DNA of 64,000 bases. It comes from Pseudooceanicola sp. Its GTDB lineage: Bacteria > Pseudomonadota > Alphaproteobacteria > Rhodobacterales > Rhodobacteraceae. Made by a program: the position numbers and the translations under genes. The stretch's first letter is position 1. Every line of letters begins with the position of its first letter. The notes under the pieces were generated by a model. It did not search any database. It saw only the letters and a list, made by a program, of their open reading frames with translations, and had not been told where the DNA came from. Where the stretch lies: contig NZ_JARGNH010000014.1 of NCBI RefSeq assembly GCF_029213205.1, positions 1 to 64,000 of the forward strand, in the 5' to 3' direction. Of the stretch, positions 25,090 to 35,570 are shown in pieces.

Positions 25090-25914
25090 TCAGCCAATAA
25101 GCGCCTTGCGCAGCATGTTCAGCGCCACCAGAAACAGGAAGGCGGCAAAGATCCGGCGCAGCGGTTTCGGGTCGGTGGCATGGGCCAGTTTCACCCCCAG
25201 CGGCGTGGTGATCAGGGTCATCGCGATGACCACGAAGAACGCCGGCAGGTTCACCGCGCCAAGGCTGTAAGGCGGAACCGTCTGGCCCACGGGGGTATAG
25301 AACAGAAAGCCGGTGACCGAGGGCACCGCGATCAGCACACCAAAGCCCGAGGCGGTGGCGACCGCACGGTGGATCGGGCGAGCGTAGAGGGTCATCAACG
25401 GCACCCCGAAACTGCCGCCGCCAATCCCCATCAGCACCGACATGAAGCCGAGCAGAGGCGACAGCAGCGCGCGTTTCACCCCGGTCGGCATCGATTCGGC
25501 CAGCCGCCATTCGGGTTTGCCAAAGGCCAGGTAAAGGCCAACGACGATGCCCAGAACCCCGAACAGGATTTGCAGCGCCAGCGAGCGCACCGAGGCGGCG
25601 ACCAGCATCCCCAGCACCGCGCCGATGACGATGCCTGGCGCCCAGGTTTTTAGGATATCCCAATCGACCGCGCCCTTGCGATTGTGCGAATGCAGCGACC
25701 TGAGCGAGGTGACCACGATGGTGGCCAGCGAGGTGGCCAGACAGATCTGCATCAGGTTCGGCCCGCCATAGCCGAGGGTGGTGAAGGCGTAAAAGAATGC
25801 CGGCACCAGAACGATGCCACCGCCAACCCCGAGCAACCCGGCCAGCACCCCGGCAAAGGCGCCAATCACCAGCAGCAGGGCAAACATGGTAACCAGAAGG
25901 GTGGGATCGGGCAT
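25090..25914 (-). CDS. TauE/SafE family permease (probable anion exporter)
   Basis: This 274-residue inner-membrane protein has about eight hydrophobic helices in two repeated halves. Each half carries the family's Gly-rich segment: FAGVLAGLLGVGGGIVLVP near the N-terminus and SVLMGIGGGSFGVPLM in the middle. Family members move sulfite, sulfoacetate or related anions. The start at 25914 (MPDPTLLVTMF) is chosen because upstream in-frame sequence is basic and unlike the family. It diverges from a Bcr/CflA efflux gene. It is complete, in contrast to the TauE/SafE fragment at 60.9 kb. Confidence 0.9.
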   Translation of the reverse strand: MPDPTLLVTMFALLLVIGAFAGVLAGLLGVGGGIVLVPAFFYAFTTLGYGGPNLMQICLATSLATIVVTSLRSLHSHNRKGAVDWDILKTWAPGIVIGAVLGMLVAASVRSLALQILFGVLGIVVGLYLAFGKPEWRLAESMPTGVKRALLSPLLGFMSVLMGIGGGSFGVPLMTLYARPIHRAVATASGFGVLIAVPSVTGFLFYTPVGQTVPPYSLGAVNLPAFFVVIAMTLITTPLGVKLAHATDPKPLRRIFAAFLFLVALNMLRKALIG

Positions 25915-26092
25915 GATGTTTCCTTTGACGGGACTGGCAGCAGCAGAACCACCTTTTGCGCCGCATCGCAAGCTTGCGGGCGTCGCGGCCTTGGCATTCC
26001 CGGGCGTCGAACATAGCTTGCGCGGCGACTCGGCCCCCCCGCTCCCGCCCATGCCCGCGGCTTGCCGCCCCGTGCGCCCGAAAGGCTCCGAC

Positions 26093-27271
26093 ATGCTTCG
26101 CCTGGCGATAGTCCTCGGCCTGCTTGGCCTCATTGGCCCGTTTGCGGTCGATATGTATCTGCCCGCCCTGCCCCGCATCGCCCTCGATCTGGGCAGCAGC
26201 GAAGCGCAGGTGCAAATGACCCTGACCGCCTATTTCGCCACCTTCGGCCTGGGCCAGCTGTTCTATGGCCCGATGTCGGATCAGACCGGGCGCAAACCGC
26301 CGATCCTGCTGGGGCTGGCGGTGTTCCTGGCCGGGTCGCTGGGCGCGATGAGCGCCGGGGATGTGACCAGCCTGGCGCTCTGGCGGGCGCTGCAGGGGCT
26401 GGGCGGCGCGGCGCTGATGGTGGTCACGCGGGCGGTGATCCGCGACCGCTATACCGGGGCCGAGGCGACGCGGCTGATGGCGATGCTGATGCTTGTCATC
26501 TCGGTCTCGCCAATGCTGGCGCCGCTGGCCGGAGCCGGGGTGATCGCGGTGGCCGATTGGCGGGCGGTGTTCGGTGTGCTGGCCGGGCTGGCGCTGATCA
26601 GCCTGGTGCTGGCCTCGACGACGCTGCCCGAAACCCTGCCACGTGAGCGCCGGGTGCCGGTGAACCTGACCAATATGCGGCGCGGCGCCGGGGTGCTGCT
26701 GCGCGATCCGCTGTTCATGGGGCTGACCTTTATCGGCGGTTTCGGCATGGCCAGCTTCTTTGTCTTCATCGCCTCGGCCAGCTTTGTCTATTCCGGTGAA
26801 TTCGGGCTGAGCCCGACCGGGTTCTCCATCGCCTTCGCAATCAATGCCATCGGCTTTTTCTCAGCCTCGCAAGTGGCGGCCCCGCTGGGCATGCGGCTCG
26901 GGGTGGCAAAGGTGATCCGCCTGGCGGTGATCGGATTCTGCCTCAGCACCGCCACCCTGGCCCTGCTGGCGTTGTCCGGTCTGGCCGGGCTCTACACGAT
27001 CATCGCCGGGCTGTTCCTCGGCAATGCCTGCCTCGGCCTGGTGATCCCGACGACGATGGTTCTGGCGCTGGACGAGCATGGCGATATCGCCGGGCTGGCC
27101 TCGTCCCTGGGCGGCACCTTGCAGATGCTGGCGGGCGGGCTGATGATCCTGGTCTCGGGGCTGTTCTTTGACGGAACCGCAGTGCCGATGCTGCTGGTCA
27201 TCGCCGCCTGCGCCGGGATCAGCCTGACGCTGACCCTGATCATCCTGTCGCCACGGCGGCGGATTGCCTAA
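26093..27271 (+). CDS. Bcr/CflA-type MFS drug efflux transporter
   Basis: This 392-residue protein has twelve predicted membrane helices. The N-terminal GPFAVDMYLPALPRIALDLG and the loop 2-3 motif YGPMSDQTGRKPP (MFS motif A) are characteristic of the Bcr/CflA subfamily, as is WRALQGLGGAALMVVTRAVIRD (motif C/antiporter-type helix 5 region). Family members use the proton gradient to expel bicyclomycin, chloramphenicol or other compounds. The ATG at 26093 is preferred, with AAAGG upstream; an ATG at 26051 is possible. Substrate is unknown. Confidence 0.9.
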   Translation: MLRLAIVLGLLGLIGPFAVDMYLPALPRIALDLGSSEAQVQMTLTAYFATFGLGQLFYGPMSDQTGRKPPILLGLAVFLAGSLGAMSAGDVTSLALWRALQGLGGAALMVVTRAVIRDRYTGAEATRLMAMLMLVISVSPMLAPLAGAGVIAVADWRAVFGVLAGLALISLVLASTTLPETLPRERRVPVNLTNMRRGAGVLLRDPLFMGLTFIGGFGMASFFVFIASASFVYSGEFGLSPTGFSIAFAINAIGFFSASQVAAPLGMRLGVAKVIRLAVIGFCLSTATLALLALSGLAGLYTIIAGLFLGNACLGLVIPTTMVLALDEHGDIAGLASSLGGTLQMLAGGLMILVSGLFFDGTAVPMLLVIAACAGISLTLTLIILSPRRRIA

Positions 27272-27577
27272 CAGGGTGCCGAAACAGTCGCTTATCAGGA
27301 AGGCTGTCCCCGCATCAGGGCCGTTTCGCCTGATCGCGCCGTCCTTTGGCGGCTCGACATGTGCCCCGTGGATCGTCTCTCCGCGTCATGCGGCACGCAA
27401 AACCGGGGTGGTCTGGCGAGGTGGTTGGCGGCTATTGTCAGAGTGAACCACGGCCCGCTCGTCTCGTCCGTCCCGCGCATCCTCACCCCCGTCGGCGCGG
27501 CCCAAAGGGTGAACCATGTTCTCAAAGCCCTGTCGAGGCAGGGCTCGTTCAGCAACCTTTTGGGCCACGGAGGCGAC
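27272..27577. other. 306-base intergenic region, nothing assigned
   Basis: This region lies between the efflux gene and the sirtuin gene. Open frames run through it but show no recognisable protein and no consistent codon bias. A short inverted element (GCCCTGTCGAGGCAGGGC) near 27528 could form a small hairpin in the sirtuin leader. No tRNA or promoter consensus was recognised. Confidence 0.5.
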
Positions 27578-28282
27578 ATGGACAAGATCGTGATCCTCAC
27601 CGGGGCCGGCATATCGGCGGAAAGTGGGCTTGGCACCTTTCGCGGCGCCGGGGGGCTTTGGGAAAACCAGCGGATCGAGGATGTGGCGACGCCCGAGGGC
27701 TTTGCTCGCGATCCGCAGATGGTCATCGATTTCTACAACATGCGGCGCGGCAAGCACCGTGAGGTGCAGCCGAACGCGGCGCATCTGGCGCTGGCGCATC
27801 TGCAAGCCAGCTATCCAGGCGAGGTGGTGATCGTCACCCAGAATGTCGACCGGCTGCACGAACGCGGCGGCGCCAGCGCGGTGATTCATATGCATGGGGT
27901 GCTGGACGCGCTGTTGTGCAACGCCTGTGGCCACCGCTGGGGCTGGCCGTTCGAGCGCCGCCTCGACCTCGCCACCGCTTGCCCGCGCTGCGCCGATGCC
28001 CCGACCCGGCCCGATGTCGTCTGGTTCGGTGAAATGCCCTATCACATGGAGGAGATCGAGGCGCATCTGACGGGGTGCGACCTCTTCGTCGCGATTGGCA
28101 CCAGTGGCCAGGTCTACCCGGCGGCCGGGTTCGTGCGCGCCGCCGATCAGGCCGGGGCCGATACGCTTGAGATCAACCTCGAAGCCTCGGCGGTGCGCAG
28201 CGATTTCGCCCGCGCGATCATCGGCCCGGCCAGCCAAACCGTCCCCGCCTGGGTCGATGCGCTGCTGAGGCACCGAGTTTGA
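27578..28282 (+). CDS. cobB: NAD-dependent protein deacylase, sirtuin class III (CobB)
   Basis: This 234-residue sirtuin has the NAD-binding GAGISAESGLGTFRG, catalytic-site TQNVDRLHERGG, the active His in IHMHG, zinc ligands CNAC and CPRC, and AIGTSGQVYPAAG. The segment DFYNMRRGKHRE carries the Tyr-x-x-Arg pair that in SIRT5/CobB-type enzymes accommodates succinyl and malonyl lysine, so desuccinylase activity is expected besides deacetylation. The start at 27578 has a GGAGG ribosome site; the longer track start is in non-conserved sequence. Cytoplasmic. Confidence 0.93.
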   Translation: MDKIVILTGAGISAESGLGTFRGAGGLWENQRIEDVATPEGFARDPQMVIDFYNMRRGKHREVQPNAAHLALAHLQASYPGEVVIVTQNVDRLHERGGASAVIHMHGVLDALLCNACGHRWGWPFERRLDLATACPRCADAPTRPDVVWFGEMPYHMEEIEAHLTGCDLFVAIGTSGQVYPAAGFVRAADQAGADTLEINLEASAVRSDFARAIIGPASQTVPAWVDALLRHRV

Positions 28283-29496
<1,214 letters not shown>

Positions 29497-29571
29497 GCCG
29501 ACAAGACTCGCGCCAACGCCCTGACCCGGCGCCATGCGGCGGGAGATTTGGGCGTCAGGTGAAGGGAACCG

Positions 29572-30492
29572 ATGGCCAGGAACCGAGGACAGGACGAGGA
29601 TTATGTCGCTCCGCTCCGGCGTTTGCTGGTCGGGGTGTTGGTTCTGTGCCTGCTGTCGATCTTTCTGGTCTGGCGTATCGACAGCCCCCGGGTTGATCGG
29701 TTCCGCGCCCAGGTGGCGGATCGGCTGCTGCCCAATTTCGACTGGATGATGGCCCCGGTGACGGCAGCGGTGAACACCCTGCGCGATTTCCAATCCTATG
29801 ACCGGATCCGCGACCAGAACCGCGAATTGCGGCGCGAATTGCAGCAGATGAAGGCCTGGAAGGAAGCGGCGTTGCAGCTGGAACAGGAAAACGCCCGGCT
29901 GCTCGACCTGAACAATGTGCGACTGGATCCCCGGCTGACCTATGTCACCGGTGTGGTGATGGCCGACAGCGGCTCGCCGTTTCGCCAATCGGTGATGCTG
30001 AACGTCGGCAGCCGCGATGGCATCGTCGACGGCTGGGCGGCGATGGATGGGATCGGCCTGGTCGGACGGATCTCCGGCGTGGGCGAAAGCACGGCGCGGG
30101 TGCTGCTTCTGACGGACACCTCCAGCCGGATACCGGTGACCATTCAGCCCTCGGGCCAGCGGGCGATGCTGGCGGGCGACAACACCGCCGTGCCGCCGAT
30201 TGATTTTCTCGAAGACCCCGATCAGGTGCGCCCCGGCGACCGGGTGATCTCTTCCGGCGATGGCGGGGTGTTCCCCGCCGGGCTGCTGGTCGGCCAGGTG
30301 GCACAGGATTCCGGTGGCCGCCTGCGGGTGCGCCTGGCCGCCGATTACGAGCGGCTGGAATTTCTACGGGTGCTGCGCCATCTGGGCACCGAAATCGTCA
30401 CCGATCCCGGCGCCATGGTGGCCCCGGCAACCCGGCCCGAGGCCCAACCGCAGAGCAATGCCGAGGCCGCAAGCGAGCCCAACAATGGCTGA
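29572..30492 (+). CDS. mreC: rod shape-determining protein MreC
   Basis: This 306-residue protein has a short cytoplasmic N-terminus, one membrane helix (about residues 16-33), a coiled coil (about residues 65-105, rich in RELRRELQQMKAWKE-type heptads) and a periplasmic beta-barrel domain. VGLVGRISGVGESTARVLLLTD is typical of the family. MreC links MreB filaments to PBP2/RodA. The C-terminus has a Pro/Ala-rich tail. Its stop overlaps the mreD start by eight bases. Confidence 0.93.
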   Translation: MARNRGQDEDYVAPLRRLLVGVLVLCLLSIFLVWRIDSPRVDRFRAQVADRLLPNFDWMMAPVTAAVNTLRDFQSYDRIRDQNRELRRELQQMKAWKEAALQLEQENARLLDLNNVRLDPRLTYVTGVVMADSGSPFRQSVMLNVGSRDGIVDGWAAMDGIGLVGRISGVGESTARVLLLTDTSSRIPVTIQPSGQRAMLAGDNTAVPPIDFLEDPDQVRPGDRVISSGDGGVFPAGLLVGQVAQDSGGRLRVRLAADYERLEFLRVLRHLGTEIVTDPGAMVAPATRPEAQPQSNAEAASEPNNG

Positions 30493-31036
30493 TCTGGTCC
30501 TCAGAACCGGGGCCGCGCGGCTCTGGCTGATGCGGCTGAGCTTTGCGCTGATCGGCCTTGCCATCATTCTGATCGACCTGATGCCGCTGGAAACCGCGCC
30601 GCGTCGCTGGGCCGGGCCGGACCTGCTGCTGGCGCTGATCTTTGCCTGGACGATCCGGCGACCCGCCTATGCGCCGTTGCTGATCGTGGCGCTGCTGATG
30701 CTGCTGTCGGATCTGATGCTGCAGCGCCCGCCCGGGCTGATGGCGGCGCTGGTGGTGCTGGGCTGCGAATGGCTGAAAGGCCGCGGGCGGGCGATGCGCG
30801 AATTGCCCTTTGCCGCCGAATGGCTGGCGGCAAGCGTGGCGATGGCCGGGGTGGTGATCGGCTATCGGGTGCTGCTGGTGGTCTTTGTCACCGACCTGCC
30901 GCCGCTGTTCCTGAACCTGATGCAATTGGTGGTCAGCGCCGCGATCTATCCGCTGGTGGTGCTGGCCTCGGTCCTGCTGTTCGGGTTGCGCAAGCAGAGC
31001 CCCGGCGAAGCCGCCGCGCTGGGAAGTCGGATATGA
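30485..31036 (+). CDS. mreD: rod shape-determining protein MreD
   Basis: This 183-residue integral membrane protein has five to six hydrophobic helices and few charged residues. It includes the family-like segments LPLETAPRRWAGPDLLLAL, near the N-terminal third, and AAIYPLVVLASVLL near the end. The start ATG at 30485 is inside the 3' end of mreC, and the stop overlaps the mrdA start as ATGA. In the ORF track it is part of a larger out-of-context entry. It belongs to the elongasome with MreC, PBP2 and RodA. Confidence 0.87.
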   Translation: MADLVLRTGAARLWLMRLSFALIGLAIILIDLMPLETAPRRWAGPDLLLALIFAWTIRRPAYAPLLIVALLMLLSDLMLQRPPGLMAALVVLGCEWLKGRGRAMRELPFAAEWLAASVAMAGVVIGYRVLLVVFVTDLPPLFLNLMQLVVSAAIYPLVVLASVLLFGLRKQSPGEAAALGSRI

Positions 31037-32979
31037 GACGGCCGCGCCCACAGGACCGGCTGGAAAGCAGCCGCAAGATCACCCGGCGCGGGCTGATCCT
31101 GGCGGCCGGTCAGCTGGGCGTGATGGGCGTGCTGGGCTTCAGGATGCGCTATATGCAGGTCGATCAGGCCGATGAATTTCGTCTTCTGGCCGAAGAGAAC
31201 CGGGTGAACATCCGGCTGATCCCGCCTGCCCGGGGCGAGATTTTCGACCGCAACGGGCGTATTCTGGCACGCAACGAGCAGACCTATCGGATTGTCATGG
31301 TGCGCGAGGATGCCGGTGACGTCGACGCGGTCATCGCCCGGCTGTCGCGGCTGGTCGAACTCGACCCCGATGAGCTTGAAAAGGCAATGACCGAGATGAA
31401 ACGCTCGGCCCCGTTCCTGCCGATCACCCTGGCGGACCGGGTCGCCTGGGAGGATATCTCGCGCGTGGCGGTCAATGCCCCGGCCCTGCCCGGCGTCACC
31501 CCCGAGGTCGGGTTCAGCCGGGTCTATCCGCTGGCGGCGGATCTGGCCCATGTGGTCGGCTATGTCGGGCCGGTCAGCGATTACGACCTGAACCGGATCG
31601 AAGACCCGGACCAACTGCTGCGGATCCCGCGTTTCCAGATCGGCAAGGTCGGGATCGAGGCCAAGATGGAATCGCAGCTGCGCGGCAAGGCCGGGGCGCG
31701 ACGGCTTGAGGTCAACGCCACCGGGCGGGTGATGCGGGAATTGTCGCGGCGCGAGGGGCTTGAAGGCGCCAATCTGCAACTGACCATCGACCACCGCCTG
31801 CAAAACTATGTGCAGGCCCGGCTGGGCGAGGACAGCGCCTCGGCGGTGGTGATCGATTGCGAGACCGGTGATCTGCTGGCGCTGGCCTCATCGCCCAGCT
31901 TTGATCCCAACCTGTTTGTCAGCGGCATTTCGGTGGCCGATTACAAGGGGCTGACCGAAAACCCCTATCGCCCGCTGGCGGCCAAATCGGTGCAGGGCGC
32001 CTATCCGCCCGGATCGACCTTCAAGATGGTGACCGCACTGGCGGCGCTGGAAAGCGGCCTGATCAAGCCCGATGACACCCAGTATTGCCCCGGTTACCTT
32101 GAGGTCAGCGACCGCCGTTTTCACTGTTGGAAACGTGGCGGGCACGGCCATGTCGATCTGGAACAATCGCTGCGCGAAAGCTGTGACGTCTACTATTATG
32201 AGCTGGCGCTGGAAATCGGCATCGAACGGATTTCGGAAATGGCGCGGCGGCTGGGCATCGGCGTGCGCCATGACATTCCGCTGTCAGCAGTGGCGCAGGG
32301 GCTGGCCCCGACCAAGGCCTGGAAACAGCAGGTGCGCGGCGAGGATTGGCTGATTGGTGACAGCGTCAACTCGGCCATTGGTCAGGGGTTTGTGCTGGCC
32401 TCGCCGATGCAGCTGGCGGTGATGACGGCGCGGATCGCCACCGGGCGGGCGGTGTCGCCGCGAATCATCAAATCCATCGACGCCGTCGAACAACCCTCCG
32501 GCGCCGGGGCCAGCCTGGGACTCAACGAAAACAACCTGCGGCAGGTGCGCAAGGCGATGTTTCAGGTCTCCAACAACCGTCGTGGCACCGCCTATTCCAA
32601 CCGTATTGCCGAAGACACCATGCGGATGGCGGGCAAGACCGGCACCAGCCAGGTGCGCAACATCACCGCCGCCGAACGCGCCCGCGGGGTGTCGAGCAAC
32701 GACCAATTGCCCTGGGACCGGCGCGACCATGCGCTGTTTGTCGATTTCGCCCCCTATGACGCGCCCCGGATCGCGGTGGCGGTGGTGGTGGAACATGGCG
32801 GTGGTGGCTCGACCACGGCGGCGCCGATCGCCCGCGACGTCACATTGCAAGCGCTCTATGGCGACGACCCGCCGCTGTCGGCCTACCCGTCCAAGGACCG
32901 CGGCCGCATCCGCGCCCAGCAAGAGCGGCTGCGGGAACTGCGCCCGCCCGAGGACGTGAATGGAAAGAGCCGCGCATGA
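31033..32979 (+). CDS. mrdA: penicillin-binding protein 2 (elongasome transpeptidase)
   Basis: This 648-residue class B PBP has an N-terminal membrane anchor (about residues 22-40), a pedestal domain (ARGEIFDRNGRILARN near residue 60) and a transpeptidase domain. Catalytic motifs are SxxK in PPGSTFKMV (near residue 326), the SxN-equivalent SCDVYYYEL and KTGT in MAGKTGTSQV (near residue 533). It cross-links peptidoglycan during cell elongation and pairs with RodA, encoded next. The start at 31033 overlaps the mreD stop, and the stop overlaps the rodA start. Confidence 0.95.
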   Translation: MRRPRPQDRLESSRKITRRGLILAAGQLGVMGVLGFRMRYMQVDQADEFRLLAEENRVNIRLIPPARGEIFDRNGRILARNEQTYRIVMVREDAGDVDAVIARLSRLVELDPDELEKAMTEMKRSAPFLPITLADRVAWEDISRVAVNAPALPGVTPEVGFSRVYPLAADLAHVVGYVGPVSDYDLNRIEDPDQLLRIPRFQIGKVGIEAKMESQLRGKAGARRLEVNATGRVMRELSRREGLEGANLQLTIDHRLQNYVQARLGEDSASAVVIDCETGDLLALASSPSFDPNLFVSGISVADYKGLTENPYRPLAAKSVQGAYPPGSTFKMVTALAALESGLIKPDDTQYCPGYLEVSDRRFHCWKRGGHGHVDLEQSLRESCDVYYYELALEIGIERISEMARRLGIGVRHDIPLSAVAQGLAPTKAWKQQVRGEDWLIGDSVNSAIGQGFVLASPMQLAVMTARIATGRAVSPRIIKSIDAVEQPSGAGASLGLNENNLRQVRKAMFQVSNNRRGTAYSNRIAEDTMRMAGKTGTSQVRNITAAERARGVSSNDQLPWDRRDHALFVDFAPYDAPRIAVAVVVEHGGGGSTTAAPIARDVTLQALYGDDPPLSAYPSKDRGRIRAQQERLRELRPPEDVNGKSRA

Positions 32980-34124
32980 GCTATCTGGAATATTCGGTTC
33001 AGGCGACGCCCAGCGGCTTTCGCAAGATCCTTTACCTGAACTGGCCGCTGGCGCTGCTGCTGACCGCCGTCGCCTGTGTCGGCTTCCTGATGCTGTATTC
33101 GGTGGCGGGCGGCTCCTTCTCCCCCTGGTCCGAGGCACAGATCAAGCGTTTCCTCATCGGCTTTTCCCTGATGATCACCGTGGCGATGGTGCCGATCTGG
33201 TTCTGGCGCAATGTCTCGGGCGTCGCCTATCTCGGCGCCCTGGCAATGCTGTTGGCGGTGGAATTCTTTGGTGCCATCGGTATGGGCGCACAGCGCTGGA
33301 TCGATCTGGGATTCGTGCGGCTGCAACCCTCGGAACTGATGAAGGTCACCCTGGTGATGCTGCTGGCCGCCTATTACGACTGGCTGCCACTGCGCCGGGT
33401 GTCGCATCCGCTCTGGGTGGCGGTGCCGGTGCTGATCATCCTGGCGCCAACGGCGCTGGTGCTGGGTCAACCCGACCTCGGCACCGCCATCCTGCTGATG
33501 GCCGGGGGCGGCGCGATGATGTTCTTTGCCGGGGTGCATTGGGCCTATTTCGCAGCGGTGCTGGCGGCGGCGGGCGGGCTGGTGACGGCGGTGTTCCAGT
33601 CGCGCGGCACCGATTGGCAGATGCTTCAGGATTACCAATTCCGCCGGATCGACACCTTTCTTGACCCCTCCAATGACCCGCTCGGCGCCGGCTATCACAT
33701 AACCCAGTCCAAGATCGCGCTGGGATCGGGCGGCTGGACCGGGCGCGGCTTCATGCAGGGCACCCAGTCGCGGCTGAACTTCCTGCCGGAAAAGCACACC
33801 GATTTCATCTTTACCACCCTGGCCGAGGAATTCGGCTTTGTCGGCGCCGGGGCGTTGCTGGTGCTCTATGCGCTGATCATCGCCTTTTGCCTGCATTCGG
33901 CACTGACCAATGCCAGCCGCTATGGATCGCTGGTCACCCTGGGCATGGCGATGACCTTCTTTCTGTTCTTTGCGGTGAACATGTCGATGGTGATGGGGCT
34001 GGCGCCGGTGGTCGGGGTGCCGCTGCCGCTGGTGTCCTATGGCGGCTCGGCGATGGTGGTTCTGCTGATCGGCTTTGGCGTCGCGCAAAGCGCCCATGTC
34101 CACCGCCCGCGCAGCCGCCGCTGA
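32976..34124 (+). CDS. rodA: rod shape-determining glycosyltransferase RodA
   Basis: This 382-residue SEDS-family peptidoglycan polymerase has ten predicted membrane helices and the conserved segments IDLGFVRLQPSELMK, GQPDLGTAILL, LPEKHTDFIFTTLAEEFGFVG and VGVPLPLVSYGGSAM. It polymerises lipid II into glycan strands that PBP2 cross-links. ATGA overlap with mrdA indicates coupled translation in a fixed ratio. The stop overlaps the next gene start as TGATG. Confidence 0.95.
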   Translation: MSYLEYSVQATPSGFRKILYLNWPLALLLTAVACVGFLMLYSVAGGSFSPWSEAQIKRFLIGFSLMITVAMVPIWFWRNVSGVAYLGALAMLLAVEFFGAIGMGAQRWIDLGFVRLQPSELMKVTLVMLLAAYYDWLPLRRVSHPLWVAVPVLIILAPTALVLGQPDLGTAILLMAGGGAMMFFAGVHWAYFAAVLAAAGGLVTAVFQSRGTDWQMLQDYQFRRIDTFLDPSNDPLGAGYHITQSKIALGSGGWTGRGFMQGTQSRLNFLPEKHTDFIFTTLAEEFGFVGAGALLVLYALIIAFCLHSALTNASRYGSLVTLGMAMTFFLFFAVNMSMVMGLAPVVGVPLPLVSYGGSAMVVLLIGFGVAQSAHVHRPRSRR

Positions 34125-35068
34125 TGGTCACTGTCCTGTTCGCCGCCGCGCCCGACCTTTGGCCGCTCTATGAGGCGCCATTGCGCACCGCGCTGGCCGA
34201 GGCCGGGCTGCACGATGTAACGCTGTGTCCGAATCCGGCGCCGGATTTGACCCCGGAAGGTGTCGATTACATCGTCTATGCACCGCATGCCGGGCTGCGG
34301 GATTTCCGCCCCTTCACCCGTGCCAGGGCGGTGCTCAGCCTCTGGGCCGGGGTTGAGGGCATCGTCGACAACCCGACCCTGACCCAGCCGCTGTGTCGGA
34401 TGGTCGACGGCAGCCTCAGACAGGGCATGGTGGAGTGGGTCTGTGGCCAGGTGCTGCGCCATCACCTCGGGCTTGACCGGCTGCTGGCGCAGCAAGACGG
34501 GACCTGGGCGCCACAGGTGCCACCCCTGGCCCATGCCCGGCCCATCGGCATCCTCGGACTCGGCGAGCTGGGCCAGGCCTGTGGACAGGCGCTGGCCGGG
34601 CTCGGCTTTCCTGTCACCGGCTGGAGCCGCCGGGCCCACGATGTGCCCGGCCTGACCTGTCGGCACGGCGCCGAGGGATTGGCGACAACCCTTGCCGGAT
34701 CGGCGATCCTGGTGCTGCTGTTGCCGCTGACACCGGCCACCGAGGGGCTGCTGGATGCCACCGCCCTGACCCAGCTGCCCCGGGGCGCGGTGCTCCTCAA
34801 CCCCGGGCGCGGCGCGCTGATCGACGATGACGCGCTGATTGCCGCGCTGGACAGCGGCCAGATCGCCCATGCGACGCTGGATGTCTTCCGCCAGGAGCCG
34901 CTGCCTCCCGCGCATCCGTTCTGGGCGCATCCGCAGGTCACCGTCAGCCCGCATGTCGCCGCGGAAACCCGCCCCGAGAGCGCGGCACGGGTGATCGCCG
35001 AAAACATCCGCCGCAGCGAGGCTGGCGAAGACCTGCTGCATCGGGTCGACCGCGCCGCCGGGTATTGA
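34124..35068 (+). CDS. ghrA: D-2-hydroxyacid dehydrogenase, GhrA-like (glyoxylate/hydroxypyruvate reductase)
   Basis: This 314-residue NAD(P)H-dependent enzyme has the Rossmann motif GILGLGELGQACG, catalytic Arg in LNPGRGALIDDDAL, Glu in DVFRQEPLP and His in VSPHVAAETRPES. Short length and the WAGVEGIVDN segment resemble GhrA, which reduces glyoxylate and hydroxypyruvate. The true start is the ATG at 34124, overlapping the rodA stop; the track start lies in rodA. It has no obvious functional link to wall synthesis and is probably a passenger gene at the end of the operon. It is followed at once by repeat copy C. Confidence 0.87.
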   Translation: MVTVLFAAAPDLWPLYEAPLRTALAEAGLHDVTLCPNPAPDLTPEGVDYIVYAPHAGLRDFRPFTRARAVLSLWAGVEGIVDNPTLTQPLCRMVDGSLRQGMVEWVCGQVLRHHLGLDRLLAQQDGTWAPQVPPLAHARPIGILGLGELGQACGQALAGLGFPVTGWSRRAHDVPGLTCRHGAEGLATTLAGSAILVLLLPLTPATEGLLDATALTQLPRGAVLLNPGRGALIDDDALIAALDSGQIAHATLDVFRQEPLPPAHPFWAHPQVTVSPHVAAETRPESAARVIAENIRRSEAGEDLLHRVDRAAGY

Positions 35069-35082
35069 AGCGCTGCGCGCGA

Positions 35083-35128
35083 TTGGGGCTCTGCCCCAAA
35101 CCCCGGGATATTTGAGACCAGAGGAAGC
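35083..35128 (+). repeat. dispersed intergenic repeat, copy C
   Basis: The TTGGGGCTCTGCCCCAA hairpin is followed by ACCCCGGGATATTTGAGACCAGAGGAAGC. It lies 14 bases after the ghrA-like stop and faces copy D in inverted orientation. Confidence 0.75.
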
Positions 35129-35449
35129 AAAGGATTGTTAACCCGAATCGGGTTCGCTGGTTTGGCGGTACAGGCGGGGACGCCGATGATCGCACCAGGG
35201 GAAGGCCCCCTGCCAGACGCAGGGGGCTGGACCTCGGGCCTGCTCCACCTGCCGCTTCCTCTGGTTCCAAATATCCCCGCCGGAGGCCGCGCGGGGGCGG
35301 TCCACAGGACCGACACCGCACAAAAAGGCATGCGCCGTGCAACGGCGCACCGCTTGGACCCGCGTGCGGACCCGGGCGGATGATCTGGGTGGACTCTCCC
35401 GGCTGATCGCCATGGGACAGGCGCGCTGCGGATTCCCGGCGAGCGGGCC
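35129..35449. other. intergenic stretch between ghrA and rpmB containing inverted repeat copy D
   Basis: The stretch holds a short GC hairpin (GGGGGAAGGCCCCC-like, near 35200), the minus-strand repeat copy D and a second hairpin (CGGTCCACAGGACCG, 35298-35312). An 82-codon open frame here crosses the repeats, matches no family and is not considered a gene. Confidence 0.55.
35253..35287 (-). repeat. dispersed intergenic repeat, copy D (inverted)
   Basis: Read on the minus strand: GCCTCCGGCGGGGATATTT then GGAACCAGAGGAAGCG. It has the same core as copies C, E and H. With copy C it forms an inverted pair about 205 bases across. Confidence 0.75.
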
Positions 35450-35478
35450 TTGACCTCCGCCCCAATAGCCCATAGAGA
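35450..35478 (+). promoter_or_regulatory. candidate rpmB promoter
   Basis: TTGACC, a 17-base spacer and TAGAGA lie about 95-120 bases before the rpmB start. This is a good -35 with a degenerate -10, consistent with a strong housekeeping promoter for a ribosomal protein gene, leaving a leader of roughly 90 bases. Confidence 0.45.
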
Positions 35479-35570
35479 GCGCGGACAGAATTCACCGGGC
35501 GTCGCAAACGCGGCGCCGTTTCATTTGCATCAGGGCATCATCCGCCCGCGCATGTTCGAGGACTATAGCC

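Noticed and set aside
35135-35383. 82-residue ORF between ghrA and rpmB
   Set aside because: It is built from repeat copy D and hairpins and has no family resemblance.
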